Assembly: GCF_000524195.1 (NCBI RefSeq)
Contig: NW_020170505.1
Coordinates: 87,776 to 151,775, forward strand
Reading direction: 5' to 3'
DNA: 64,000 bases
Source: Echinococcus granulosus
Lineage: Eukaryota > Platyhelminthes > Cestoda > Cyclophyllidea > Taeniidae
Shown: piece after piece, positions 13,201 through 24,907 of the stretch
Position numbering within the stretch: position 1 is the first letter of the stretch
How the letters are laid out: each line of letters starts with the position of its first letter
Made by a program: the position numbers and the translations under genes
Notes under the pieces: model-generated
The model's database searches: none
What the model saw: the letters and a program-made list of their open reading frames with translations, nothing else
Told to the model about the DNA's origin: nothing

Positions 13201-14835
13201 CGTTCTATTTGTAAGTAGCTTGAAGAGTTGCGTTACTCCCTCTATGTTCCTTTCTTCGGTGTCCAGGTCAAATGGTTGCCTGATTCCAACTCCTTTGCTA
13301 GTGTAGGAATAGGGGAACTTTGTCTCCTTACTTGGTTAATACTTCATATCTCTACAGATGACATGACCCCTCTTTTTATTCACTATTCTTAATTGTAATT
13401 TTCACTTTCAACAAATTGGCTACAAAAGTTGATGTAATAAACAGCCATTAAAAATGGAAGCTTTATGGGGGAAACCATCCATGCTCGATACTTGAATGAC
13501 TCGGCTTCTGATGGATTTTGCTTTATCCTTCCTTTTCTTCAACCTGCAGTGTATACAAAAGCGAGCTCCCTGCTTTTGGGGTTACCTGAAGCTCTAGGAA
13601 AATGTTCCTGGTCGGTTCTTTAGGAGTTTTAATTGGTAGCTCACCTCCGAAATTTCTAGAGTCGCGCTCTAGCTCGTACCAAATAGAGATGTACCGATGC
13701 CCAGTAAAAGACCAAGTTTAAACAGTCACTGTGATTACGCTCAACCGAAATCACTGCTGCACAGCCTCACGCTCTGTCCCGGCTCTCTAGCCGTCGGACA
13801 CGTATACAGTGCCTGTACTTCCTTCGCTTGCTCATTGCGCCCTGGGTCTTACCTACTCGTTGTCGGGCCGGACGCTCGTCTAAGTGCGGGTAACTCGCGC
13901 ACAAGCACCAGATGATGACAGTTTATAGCTCATTTGACAACAAATGTGAACTTCACTTCAGACTCGTCTCTCCCAGACATGGGTCAAAGGCTTTCAGTTG
14001 GGTGATCAGGTTTTAATCGGTATGTCTCCTGGTCAACTGAGGTCAATGGATCCTTTTTTCTGTTAAAAAAGCTACTTACTTTTTTTGCTTTCGTTAGTCT
14101 CTTCCATTTCAAATTATGCCCTTTTAATTTTCTTATCTTCACTAATTTTTTTCGCCAAAATTTAGATGAAACCTGATTGCTCGGATTTTTTGTAGAATTT
14201 ACATTCAGTAATTTATAAAAAGACGTATTCACTTGACGACAAACTGAGTGAATAGTAAATCTGCTATTTGCTTAATAATTCAAAAATGTTCAAAGTAGGC
14301 TAAACTCTTGTCTGTCATATTTGGTGCGTTTCCATAATTCTCCATAGGTGTTATTATTATTTATTTTGTGTTCGGGAGACACTCATCTTCTTTCCACTGC
14401 TGTCGTGATGCTATCCAGCTCCGCATGTGTAATTTCTAACTTCTTGCGATCATGCGATGTCAGGTCTTCAGATTCATGTCATTTTCCCATAGCGTCCTAA
14501 TTACTCAAGTTACGATCAACCGGTTCTGTTTATGCTTCTGCCTCTAGATTCTCTTGCCCAAGGAGCCCGAATTGCAGGGTCATATGGTACTGGCAGAGGT
14601 GACAGAGTGTGATAAATTCTACATGCGTGGCGTGATTGTTGATCGCGGTCCATTCGTTTCTCTCTCCGTGGAATTGGAGGGGAGTGAGCATCTCCAACTA
14701 TCCCCTTCTTCAGCTTTTCCCCTCAGATGTGACAGGCCCCCCTTGCGGTCGAGTAGTTACAGTATCTCCATGACGAAGACTAGGTCGAGTTTTTTGTCGT
14801 CCAGTCTAGTGAGTTTGATTTATGCCATCTATTAA
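4211..14835 (+). CDS. CDKAL1: CDKAL1-type tRNA-A37 methylthiotransferase (ms2t6A synthase)
   Basis: Radical-SAM enzyme that adds a methylthio group to t6A37 of tRNA-Lys(UUU). Nine exons: 4211-4337, 4486-4580, 6122-6337, 8240-8306, 8706-8984, 10306-10596, 10688-10779, 11909-12063 + 12776-12941 and 14548-14835 (ten segments; 1776 nt, 591 aa, phases continuous to TAA). The N-terminal MTTase domain has cluster cysteines at C54 ([14 protein letters not shown]), C105 (LLNSCTVK) and C134 (VAGCVPQ). The radical-SAM CxxxCxxC is at C228/C232/C235 ([18 protein letters not shown]). Then come [40 protein letters not shown], and a C-terminal TRAM-like region ([11 protein letters not shown] to [14 protein letters not shown]). 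About 15 extra residues ([15 protein letters not shown]) lie before ADLWLLNSC compared with human. The C-terminus is only mildly hydrophobic (LVSLIYAIY), unlike the clear ER anchor of vertebrate CDKAL1, so the last exon may have alternative ends. Confidence 0.96.
9850..10110. other. GC-richer block inside CDKAL1 intron
   Basis: Intron sequence just upstream of the exon at 10306 is more GC-rich than its surroundings and has no open frame. It may be a decayed repeat; I found no second copy in the window by eye. Confidence 0.25.
13540..13920. other. GC-rich insertion-like block in last CDKAL1 intron
   Basis: This block lies in the 12942-14547 intron. Its composition is unlike its flanks and it has a 72-codon plus-strand open frame with no recognisable motif. 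It is probably a decayed transposon fragment rather than an exon, because the flanking CDKAL1 exons splice in phase without it. Confidence 0.3.
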
Positions 14836-14887
14836 TTTGGTGGATTTCTAATTTTGGGAATACATATGCATAATTCCAGTTTATGAG

Positions 14888-15352
14888 TCAGCAAATTTCA
14901 TACTTGATAATCTTACTATATTTTCCATCTTTGTAACTTTGGTGACAAATAAATAAAAAGTGATAGAAATCAAGACACTGTGAAGATATTTGTGCTCTTC
15001 TGTGTCTGATACCTTGAATGTGTGATGGCGGTGTAAGTGGATTGCCTGGCGTCGAAAGGTGACCGGCAGTGAGCATAAGAATAAAGACTCCGTAGAAGAG
15101 AATTGCACCTAATACGTATAGGATATATTTGAGGGGAAAGTGTTCGTTTAATGCATTAAATATGTGTTCAAAAAAGTGTGTCGAGTAGATGTCGTATAGT
15201 TCAAAATATCGGTATTCCAACTTTGTTTTAATATTTAGCAACACCCGTTTTACATCTAATAGGTCGGTTCGACTTTTACCTGGGTATATCATGTTACTTA
15301 AGTTGTCTGCTAGATTTCCTAAAGAAAATGCGCTTTTTCTTTTACCCGTCAA
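14888..15352 (-). CDS. Hypothetical single-pass membrane protein, tail-to-tail with CDKAL1
   Basis: A 154-codon uninterrupted frame. Residues 1-85 look like soluble alpha-helix with charged and hydrophobic residues alternating (LLDVKRVLLNIKTKLEYRYF). A clear membrane segment follows (ILYVLGAILFYGVFILMLTAG), then a polar tail rich in H, S and P. No family is recognised. It starts at ATG 15352 and ends with TGA at 14888-14890. The frame could be a small lineage-specific gene, an exon of one, or chance. Its length in AT-rich DNA and the coherent helix-TM-tail organisation favour a real product, but there is no homology support. Confidence 0.35.
   Translation of the reverse strand: MTGKRKSAFSLGNLADNLSNMIYPGKSRTDLLDVKRVLLNIKTKLEYRYFELYDIYSTHFFEHIFNALNEHFPLKYILYVLGAILFYGVFILMLTAGHLSTPGNPLTPPSHIQGIRHRRAQISSQCLDFYHFLFICHQSYKDGKYSKIIKYEIC
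14948..14957 (+). terminator. Candidate polyadenylation signals for CDKAL1
   Basis: Two overlapping AATAAA hexamers lie about 115 nt after the CDKAL1 stop codon. They also fall inside a minus-strand open frame (14888-15352). Confidence 0.45.
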
Positions 15353-16812
15353 TTTAATGGATGCTCATAAGTGTAGGCATATGAGAAGTGTCATAAGACA
15401 AGGATTTTTAGAATCAGCTATTCTAAAACTTTTGGACTCAATTCCTCCCCTCCTTTGTTAATTACTCAAACGATTGAAACGGTAAGTGCATATTTGATGA
15501 AAATCACTCGCGTTTCGTTGGTCCACGAATGTTGGATGATTAGGTTAGATTGAATGCAAGTCATTAACAATTACTGTGGCATATTGTCAATCACTACTTG
15601 GCATGCTAAAGAATCTCATGATCTGCTCATTCCTCTTTTGAGTATGATTTTTAGTAATTTTTGAGGTGATTGCTTATATAATAACCATTTTCACCCACCC
15701 TTTGTTGTAGATAACCGTTGCCCTCTTTCTGCTCATAACCACATGGGTTACATCAAAACTGCTTAACATTCAATGAAGCTCTTTCCTTCAACCAATTTCT
15801 ACACACCTGAGAATAAATTATTGCAGTTTTTCGACTTTCTCTTTATTGGGAAGCGAAACTTGAAACTGGTTTACCTGTACCATCGGATTTGTCCGGCTTT
15901 GGTCCTCCGAAATGCTATTATTTGACTTCATTAGCTGGAGAAGTGTTCATGGTTGCGTTGGTCGGCTAACATTTTCTAGTGTTGATTTGTCTGCCTGAGT
16001 TTATCAGCCTCGGAGGATTGCGCCCTCGTTTGACGATGTGATCCTACGGTTATATCTTTGGTCTCTACCTTCTTTGCGGTTTTGGTGAGCTTTTACCCGC
16101 AGTGGTGGGTGCACTACTATCTCTAGTAATCGCTGATGGCCACGCCTCTTTGCAAGCACATGGGTCTCTTCCTCTTGTGGTTCATTGAGTACCGTGGGAG
16201 GGGGGGGCATAGGATGTTGTAAGCCAGGCCTATGACCGGACATGAGGGTTCTAGGGCAGAGGAGGATTTGAGATTTCTCAAGTGACCGGCGTGAGGGGCG
16301 ACTCCGAGGTTTGTGGAGCCGGGTGTTTCTCTTTTGCTCCATTCAAGGCCGATGAATTAAAGTGCGGTTTTAAGCATTACCGAATAGGAGGTCGTGCTTT
16401 GGCACTGGTTTCAAAAAGTATTTTAGAATCGAAATATAAGTGGTTTACTGACTTATCTCTTTTAACAGTGTACCATATGAGCATAGAGTGATTGCAGGTG
16501 TAAACCCTAATTTTCGTTGATGGGTTTAAAAAAATTGTTTTTTTTTTTAGGGTAAATAAATGAACTACAGTAAATGCACAGATTTGTCAAAAACGGACCG
16601 CCAGGTTGCCAAACCCCCTACCAATATGGCGGCGCACATTTCAGTTGTGCCTTGGCTAATTTACTACTGGTTGGGGAGTCGATGGTGTAGTCTCCTCTTT
16701 TAAGTACGATCATGTTTGTCAGCCCTTATTGTTATGTTATCATTTATACATACTGTATCTACATAACAGCTTTGCGTACGTCTTTCTCTTTGTGTTCTAT
16801 TTATGCATTTAG
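15353..16812. other. Interval before the LDLa receptor; no gene resolved
   Basis: It should contain the 5' exon (signal peptide) and promoter of the CUB/LDLa receptor, which I could not identify. About 16000-16340 is GC-richer and open for 112 codons on the minus strand (Arg/Pro-rich, no motif), possibly a decayed repeat. Confidence 0.4.
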
Positions 16813-19800
16813 AAATTGATATTAAGGACAACATAACAAGCTTTTCCATAAATAATTATCCATCTTTGCTCTCAAGAAACGAAACACATGTTTGGGAGTT
16901 TAAGGCAGCAAACACGGGTCAGATTGTCATTAGGAAGCGGTATGTTCATCTTTTTCCTGGCGATGAGTTAACAATCTTCGACGATTTTGCTGACTCAAAA
17001 ACCGAACTAGGTAATTATTCATGTTGCTTTTTGGAGTTCTAGCTTGAAATGTTGGACTTGATATTGATGCTAAAACTAGTGTATTTCCTATTAAAAGAAG
17101 ATAAAGCAAATGCGGCATATATTTCTGTTCCAAATGAAGGTGTTTTGATGCTCCTTTTAGCAAGGTATTCAAAGTGGAATTCCTCTGCAAGCAAAGTTAT
17201 CTCTTCGGGCGACTCCATCACTCTAGAGCTGACTAATAACGCTAACCTATCCGTACCAGTGCTGGAAGATGCGAGTCACATATTTGTGCGTCCCTTTTTT
17301 TATTCTAACTATCTTTCAATTCTGGCTTCGTAGCACTACTGCACACCTTCCATTTCAGGGCTTTAACTTCACCTTGGAAGAGGCTGGTTTCTGCTCACCC
17401 AATGATTCTGACCGCGCGTCTTGTGAATTTCCTCAGGAACAGCGTTGTTATTCGGTGGCGGAAGATCGGTGTGATGGTTCCTGGGACTGCCCTTTAAACG
17501 GGCTCGATGAGATTAGTTGTTCATGCCCCTCTGTTACAGAATTCGCCTGCGCAGATTTTTCTGTCTCCGGATCCTGTTACAGCTTGGCTCAGCGATGCGA
17601 TGGCGTTTACCACTGTACTGACAAATCCGATGAGGCAAGTGGTGTCATGGTTGCACTTACTTTGGAATATTCGTCAGATAATCGGATTTACTAGTCGATA
17701 ACTCGTTTTTTTTCTGGCCTCTTTGGAACTAATGGGTCGGCCTTCCCTTCATTTTGTATTAATAGTTGATAATATGGTAATCAGTTAGCCAATGGAGTCT
17801 ACATTGTCGGGTAATTAAAGAGGAGGCTTTCATTAACTACCAAATTTTCCAGTCTTTCTCCATCTTGTGATGTTATGTTCACTCTTAGTTCTCCTAACTG
17901 TCCATTTTTTCAAAGTTTCTACAGGCTATGCCATAAAGATTTGATGAGGTCGGATATAATTTGAATAAGTTAACCTTTTTAAACTAACTTTGTTATTGCC
18001 TAGCATTTGGGTTAACGCTTGCTATTCATAATAGCCCATTATTTAAAGGTATAATGAAATCCTCATTTACTTTAGGGGATGGAGTGTTTCTTTCTAGTTT
18101 TACATAAGTTGACCAACTCTACAAGCGTAGGTTCTATCGCGGTACTCATTTTATCGCATCTGTCAAAGGGTTAGTGGCATGTTTCGCGGGGCGCAGAATT
18201 ACCTTTCATGCCTTAGATGCGATCCATAGGGGACGCATTTCTCCTTCGGAATTTCCAACTGATTTAGGCAAAATCACCCAGTAAATTTTGCTGCTCTAAT
18301 GAGAGATTTTACAACTTGAATGCTCCAGTACCTGCTAAATTTTGCCTAGTAATTTGACTTGGTTTTATTAAGCTTAATCCTTCAATAACTAATTATTGTT
18401 TAAAAATTCTACTAGAAGAATTTAAATGTATTGCCAATGCCTTAGGATGTCATTATTGTCTATAGGTATGGATAAAGTTTTCTCTTATTCCTCTTGCTTA
18501 TAGATGAATTGTTTGGAGAGCCAGTGTTCGTTAGAGGCGCTACGTTTTCTCTGCGTGCCACTCAATAGCAGTGCGAGGGTGGCGGGTGAGTGTGTCCCTC
18601 TGGAACGGATTTGTGATGACCACTTGGACTGTGCCAACGGGGTCGACGAGGCGCCTTACCTCTGTCGCAGCTCCGAGCCCGCCAAATCTTCCTCTGTCGT
18701 TGCCGCCATCGCACAGCTCTTCGCCGCTCAGGTGGCTCAGGAGGCAGTGAAGGAGGCGGCGGCGGCAGCACTGTCGCGGGTGGACTCGCGGCTGCGTACC
18801 CTCCTCACCTACGTACTATCCGCTCTTTTCGGCCCTCTTCTCATCGTCCTTACTGTTGGGCTCGTGTGCCGTTCTAGCGCCGCCTCCTCTGCTACCGGTC
18901 GACGGTCAGCTGAGGAGACTCGACGTGCAAGACAGCGTATGCCCTCCCAAAAGTACAGAGGGGCAAATAACTATCATCTACTTTTGACACGTCTCTCTTT
19001 TCCACAGAAGCGCGCTTCAACTCTCCCATTCAACGTCTCATCCGCGATGAAATTCGTCGTCGTCCCCCTCCTCCAACGTACGAGGAAGCGTTAAACAATA
19101 GTCTTTTTGAGGAACCAATTCTTGAGGGGGTGGTGCCACCACCTCCACCTGAGCCTCTCCCAGGTGCCCTCTCACAGGATCGCATCGCTGCTGTCCGCGA
19201 ACTCTCCATGAAGCCCACCCCCACACGCGTCGACGTGGCCATTTCCTGTAATCTTCTCGGTGATGTCATCAACCCCCCTTCTACCCATAACCAGCATTAC
19301 CGTCGTCGACGTCGTCGGCCTCTCCTAGCATCCCCCTCTTCACCTTCCACTCAACTGATGTCCACGATGTTGGCCACACCTACTGCGATAGAAGAGGGTG
19401 AAGTCGAAGGTGTACCGCAGTCATCCATGGAAGGTGGCTCCGGCCAGGGTCTTCTTGGACGCTGGTTCGTATCCACTTTGGGGAGTTGGAGACGTGCTGG
19501 CAGTGGTAATGGTGTCGATGATGGTGGTTCAAGAAGGGACTACGAACAACCTGAAATCTCCGAGGCAACCGTAGTTTCGTCCATGCATGAAGAGGAAGGG
19601 ATAGAGGATGAGTACGCCTCTATCACGTCACGGCGCGAGTCCATCAACGGAGAAGACGAAGAGGAGGCAGATGAAGGTGTTGTCGGTAATTTCCATATGG
19701 CTAATTTGCATTCTTACTTATTATAATGAACATGAATTAGTCCCCTAGGTGCTTAATATTTTGCTGACTGGTCGTCGTATGTTTGGTTTTAGCACAGTTT

Positions 19801-20752
19801 TGTGGTATTCTTGATGCATTGTATGCAGAGGCAATGGGATGCAAATTGTCTGGTCTCCCTATATCGCTCTTGGTTGATCTCTATATTCATTAACCAGAGT
19901 GTAAATGGGGTTTTGATACTGTTTGCATTCATTGTAGTTATTCTCAAAATATGTTTCCATTTTCAGCTTAATCAGGGTCACATAGTGGAAGTGTAAATTG
20001 ATCGTCTTTTTTAAATGTCAAAGAACTTCAATCAAACTAGGTAATAGGTATGCTGTTGATATAATAAGCTGCTTCCCATTTTGTCGATGTATGAGGATTT
20101 TAAACTTCCACATTAACATGATCTTCCTTTGGAAGCTGTCGCTAGCAAGCGCTTGGGTTATTGTGTTTGCGAAATCAGTGGGTCAGATCCCCATACTTGT
20201 ATTTTCTGACTAACAAGTTAAATGCATATCCGGAATGCGCTTTGTGATTACGCACGACTGGATTATTTTTAAAGGTAAACACTGGATTTTGAATTTACTG
20301 GGAAGCGGAATACTTCTCTGTTTAATGAGTAACGCCGCTTGCTCGTATGCATGGCCATTTGGTTCACCTTCACACCATGCTCGTTTATTAAAAGGCATTT
20401 TTTAGGCATAAATAAGATTAATTTATTTGTCTTTCCTCGTGAATTCCTGCCAGATGCTAGGAAATGCATGCAGATGTCCCGTACGCATTGTCCATTGATG
20501 GTTAACAAAAGCTCGGCTTGTCTGTTGTTGACCTGATCCACTCTACTTCTTCCGCATCTAGGAGGTGCTCCTATGGAAGGTGAACTGTTGCTAGAGGCTA
20601 CGACAACAGCTGTAGCAGGTGGAGAGCTGGAAAATATAGTTGTGGAGACGAGTCAAGATGGCGGCGATAACGATGGTGACCATTTTCCGGGTCCCCTAAC
20701 GCCTCTCCTAATTGGAACTCATTCGAATGGCGCCTCCGTGGGAAGCCTATGA
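16813..20752 (+). CDS. CUB + LDL-receptor class A single-pass receptor (LRP3/10/12-like), 5' end missing
   Basis: Exons 16813-17010, 17098-17285, 17359-17634, 18504-18924, 19008-19685 and 20562-20752 (about 650 codons, phases continuous, TGA stop). The N-terminal part reads as a CUB-like fold lacking the usual first cysteines (NNYPSLLSRNETHVWEF, GDELTIFDD, ISSGDSITLEL, GFNFTLEEAGFC). Three LDLa repeats follow, with CDGSWDCPLNGLDE, CDGVYHCTDKSDEMNC and CDDHLDCANGVDE calcium-site motifs. A helical linker rich in Ala leads to one membrane span (LLTYVLSALFGPLLIVLTVGL). The cytoplasmic tail has a PPxY motif (RPPPPTYEEALN), a proline run and acidic Ser-rich stretches. It is probably an endocytic or signalling receptor whose tail recruits WW-domain (NEDD4-type) ligases; that role is inferred from the motif. 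The 17634/18504 junction needs a GC-AG intron. Confidence 0.82.
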
Positions 20753-21690
20753 TTGTCCCTCCCGGTCCTTCTTTCCTTCATTTTACTGTCTTTCATCTCT
20801 TTCTCGTCTACACTTATCATCATCATGGTTTTTTTGTAAAACTTATTTAGAAATGATAGAAACGTGATTTTTTCTCATTATGTTGCTCTTAAATTACTCC
20901 AGTTGGATGGTTGCTAGTCGCCTGTCGAGTTACATTCCCCTGTTTTAAAGTCATCGGTCAGATCAGCATCCGGAATCGCTATCATGGCTACCATCATTAC
21001 TAAGGCGATTCACTCGATTCGCAGAACATTTCTTTACATCAGTGTTATTCATCCTTATTTCTCAGGAATTTTTACAATTACTGGAAATCGTAATATTTCA
21101 ACGGTGAAGGAGTTGGATGTTTTTGAAGTGAGTTGGCCTTCACCGGGTCCCCAAGCCCTCGACAGTACTTGGTTATCAAATATCATCCTGGGGACAGAGT
21201 TGTTAACTTGTAGTATCTGCTGCTGCCATGTATCACTAATTATTTTTCTCCATGAGCCTCAGCTATGGATAATCAAGGTCCCCATACTGATATAAGTACG
21301 ACTGATTAAAGACGTAGGAGGTATCCTGCATGGCGCAATTTTGTGTGAAAATTAGATCGTAGCTTGGAGTTTGTGTTTGTGTCATATCCCCCTCTAGTAT
21401 CATGCTTTGTATTCGACTGGCAATTCTTTTTATTATCTGAAGGCTTCATAACTTGTAATTCTGTGTAAATTTTATGTGTTCAGGCGGCTGAATTCGTTCG
21501 TGTCTCTATTGAAAATGGATTGAAGTCTAACCAATATGTTTAGATCCATCGCACAAGCTAAAAGATGGATGTAAATAGGTTTTAAGTACACAGATATCAG
21601 AATTTTTTGTTGGAAGGACTACAGTAAACCATAGTTTGATGTATTTTTAACTGCATACCTAATTACGTATACTTTTCAGCTCGCTCGGAC

Positions 21691-22555
21691 TGCATTCCAA
21701 ATGACGAAAGTCGACTCACTAGTAGCCTACCCGGTTTATAGTGTACAAATTTATACCAGTCGCCAAATTCGTATGCAACTGAGGAGATACTTGACCGCAA
21801 CGTCACTGATCCCTCTTGACAATTTAACCGAATTTGGACCTTCGTCCGGCTTGGAAACTGCACTCAGGAACAGAAAATTGTGCTGCCCATCATGCGTGTT
21901 CATGGACAGACGTAGGAACACTGACCCAAAAGCAGGTTTTTGCAAGGAAGAACGGGATTTAACACACACAGGCCCGTGAGGGAAGGGTCGTGCGTCTGTT
22001 CCTCCTTGCCACATTGTTCTCACTTCGGAACTGTGCAGTCATATCAACCCGGGCTCTATTCAGCTAGTGCAGAAGTGGAGGAGGCATGGTGAGTTCACTT
22101 TATCAACAGCTTTATGCAGGTATGATAGAGGAAGTCTGTGACTAAACTTCCAGACGGTTCATGGCTAGCATCGCTTCAGTTGATGGTAGCTTTCCTGCAG
22201 CACATGGGACTGGGGTAGCTGCCGAAGGTGGACGGCAATTTCAGTCCTTCTGTTTGGGGCCATCACCATCCTCCTGTTCGTAGATTGCGTACTTCTTCCG
22301 CCCTGTTAAGGTTTATCACACAGCAGTGAAAATCAGGATAGGCGTCCTCCAGGATCGGGTTTGTTTCTCACTGCCACCTATGTAGCATCCCTAGACTTCC
22401 TTGAAGACGAAAGAAGATACAATGCTCGGTTGGAATGTATGTATTCAGCATACAGAGGGTGCTAGGGCTACTGGCATGACAAAAGGGCCAGCCCGTTCGA
22501 AGTGTTATCGTGGCTAGATTAAAAGTGGCTCCCCACCAAAGACAGGAGTTAAACA
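21691..22555 (-). mobile_element. TRIM-like element copy A (one LTR + internal region)
   Basis: Read on the minus strand it starts with a 175-bp LTR (22555-22381, TGTTTAAC...GCTACA), followed by the putative primer-binding site AGGTGGCAGTGAGAAAC and about 690 bp of internal sequence ending GGAATGCA. It is near-identical to copy B at 38723-39585 over its whole length and is truncated at the same point, before the polypurine tract and 3' LTR seen in the element at 43517-44428. On the plus strand it has a 92-codon open frame (MTKVDSLVAYPVYSVQIYTS) conserved in copy B. Confidence 0.8.
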
Positions 22556-23928
22556 GCCAACCTATTGCAACCATTTAAATTAGACATTTGTGTCAAATTT
22601 GTGTAATTATTTTTTAATAATTAATTTTGAGCCAAAATGTTTGATAAAACCAAAGGTACTGCATGTGATTGCTTCCCAGCAACCAATTTCTTGGCGCAGA
22701 AGTCACAAGAGTTTAATATAAGCTACCGGAAGGACCGGTAGGCTCTTGGCAAAGGTGATATAAACGAAACGTCCTAGCAGGGGTGTTTGCCTAAGCAAAA
22801 TGAAACATTTCATTTTCTGTACTGTTAAAGTGCAAAAGGATGGACCACGTTTGGGACCCTTCATGACTACTTTAGTCAATGCATATTTTTACTCCTAATT
22901 TAATTTTTCCGGCTCGGTTTCTTTTTTGATTTTCATTACTGAGGTCTCAAGCAGGCCGCTACGCCTTCCGAGTTTAATGATTTAGATCTAGACGAGCATG
23001 ACTTCCGACCGTGAGATTTGTAACCAACCGATGAGGTTGGACTTTATCTAAATGAATGTAATTCTTTCTTGTAGACAGTATTTAAAATCACACGAACATT
23101 TGCATTTTGCTCACTATTTGAGACTCTAAACGCTTGTTCAAGGGCTACTTTGACATAGGTAAACAAAATTTAGCCACAGACTGACCAAATAAGTTTTTAC
23201 AATTTGAGTTCAGTGACAAAGTTGATATTTTGATAACTGTTGCTTTGGTTGGACTGAGTCTTAGCCATTGGGCGAATTTTCTGGTGGCATCACAACCATG
23301 ATAGGAGACATGTCTGTTAAACCTGCATATTTGGAATATCTTGAAGACAATTGTACCTTAAAGCATTTATTAGTTTTAATACTGGTCTTTATTACTTCGT
23401 ATGCATAAGCAGGAACTTTATTGTACAACTTAATAGAAATAGCACTTTAAGCTCTGCTCCGATTTTATGGATATAGTGCTAAGTCTAGGAAAGTTTAATT
23501 TTAACCTCCTAGTTGCATATAATGTACAGTACTTTATTACATAGATTTCAAGTTAACTTATTCGGAATGGGAAAATACGAATGTCAGCAGAGTATCCTGC
23601 TACCGCCAGTTGTCAAAAGTGGTATGCGTCGTCCTGATCATAAGGCTCTGCCATTTGACTAATAAATGTATCTTAAATTGGAAATAAGTTGTTAACCGAT
23701 CAAACTACTTCCACTGTATCCAAGCGACATTTGATTGATGAGTAAGCAGTGCTTCACGAATCCCAGCATGGAATGTAAAAATGGAACTAATGACTTTACG
23801 TTATAAAACCGTTGGTTTGCTAACACCCTTTGGGACGTTAAAGTGGCCCAAAAATCACTGAATCCAACTCCCAAATCATTAAAGGCTGATTAATGCTATT
23901 TCTAAATAAATCAGTTTCATATTACACT

Positions 23929-23980
23929 ACACTAGGTGTAGGGCGAGACTCATCGGTCTCCTCTACCCTGCTCCTAGTGT
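23929..23980. repeat. Strong inverted repeat / hairpin
   Basis: An 8-bp perfect outer stem (ACACTAGG / CCTAGTGT) encloses a second stem (GTAGGG with CCCTGC, one G-U) and an inner GAGAC/GTCTC stem around TCATCG. The whole is 52 nt. It could be a structured RNA, a cruciform or a repeat terminus. Confidence 0.4.
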
Positions 23981-24907
23981 TCCTAGAATAGCCCGGTTGA
24001 TTTACTTTTGACATCTTTATTAAGGAGGTAAGATCGTGGGGGAAGGTGCAATGTTTAGGGAGGGGAAGAGCCGCAATCACAACTAGGCACGGAAGGCGGC
24101 GACCCTCTCACCAGATTCGAATTCCCAGGTTGCCTCCTCACTGAAAGGCAAATTAAAACAACATAAGTATTACACTAAAGTTGTTTTTGCAGTAACTTTA
24201 TAGATAGCAGCTAATTCCCGAAGGCGGCAAAAAATGCAAACATGTCTATTAGACCCCAAAAGAAATAATCATCACTTAAATTTTATGCAGACTGAAATGT
24301 GCCACAAGAGCATGACAATGTCACGACTCTGATTATATGAGCATTGCTAGGAAAACTTCGTTACCAATAGGCAGAAATAGGAGTACTGATTAATCTGACC
24401 CCTATTCCATTAGTCGGATCCTTGAAATTTCAAGCTTTTATTCTTTTAATTGATGTCACATAAATGCTGCTCAAACGATACCCAGAATTTCAATTCAATG
24501 CATCAGTAATCGCGATAATGACGTAAATATTAATGAACAAATTGGTGTAATATCGGCAGTCGGAATGTTAAGAAATCCTGCCAGTGAATTACAGATAAAT
24601 GCATTTTTACTAATTTTCGAGTCCTAGTAATGCGATATTAGGTAACTGACTAAGCTCAACCAAGCACTTAGGACTATAATTTGTTCTTATTGACACAAAA
24701 TTATTGTGTTGGAGTGTTTAAGGTGCTGTCAAACAGAAGTGACCAATAAACATGTGTCAAATCCCATCAAGACGCCAAATTAACTTCTTATTTACCATTG
24801 CAGGGATGTGATTTTGTAAGGCTGCATATTAAACTTTACGAACACTTTAGTCTCCACAGACTACAATTCAGATTGATGACGTAGATTTCCAGTCACATAT
24901 GCATGTA

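Noticed and set aside
12946..13218. 90-codon frame directly after CDKAL1 exon 9
   Set aside because: It is intronic; CDKAL1 splices in phase from 12941 to 14548 without it, and its sequence matches nothing in the family.
19030..19272. Minus-strand frames of 60-80 codons opposite the receptor tail
   Set aside because: Shadows of the GC-rich proline and Arg codons of the plus-strand receptor exon.
24050..24160. T-loop-like GATTCGAATTCCC suggesting a tRNA
   Set aside because: No acceptor stem, D-arm or anticodon arm could be built around it.
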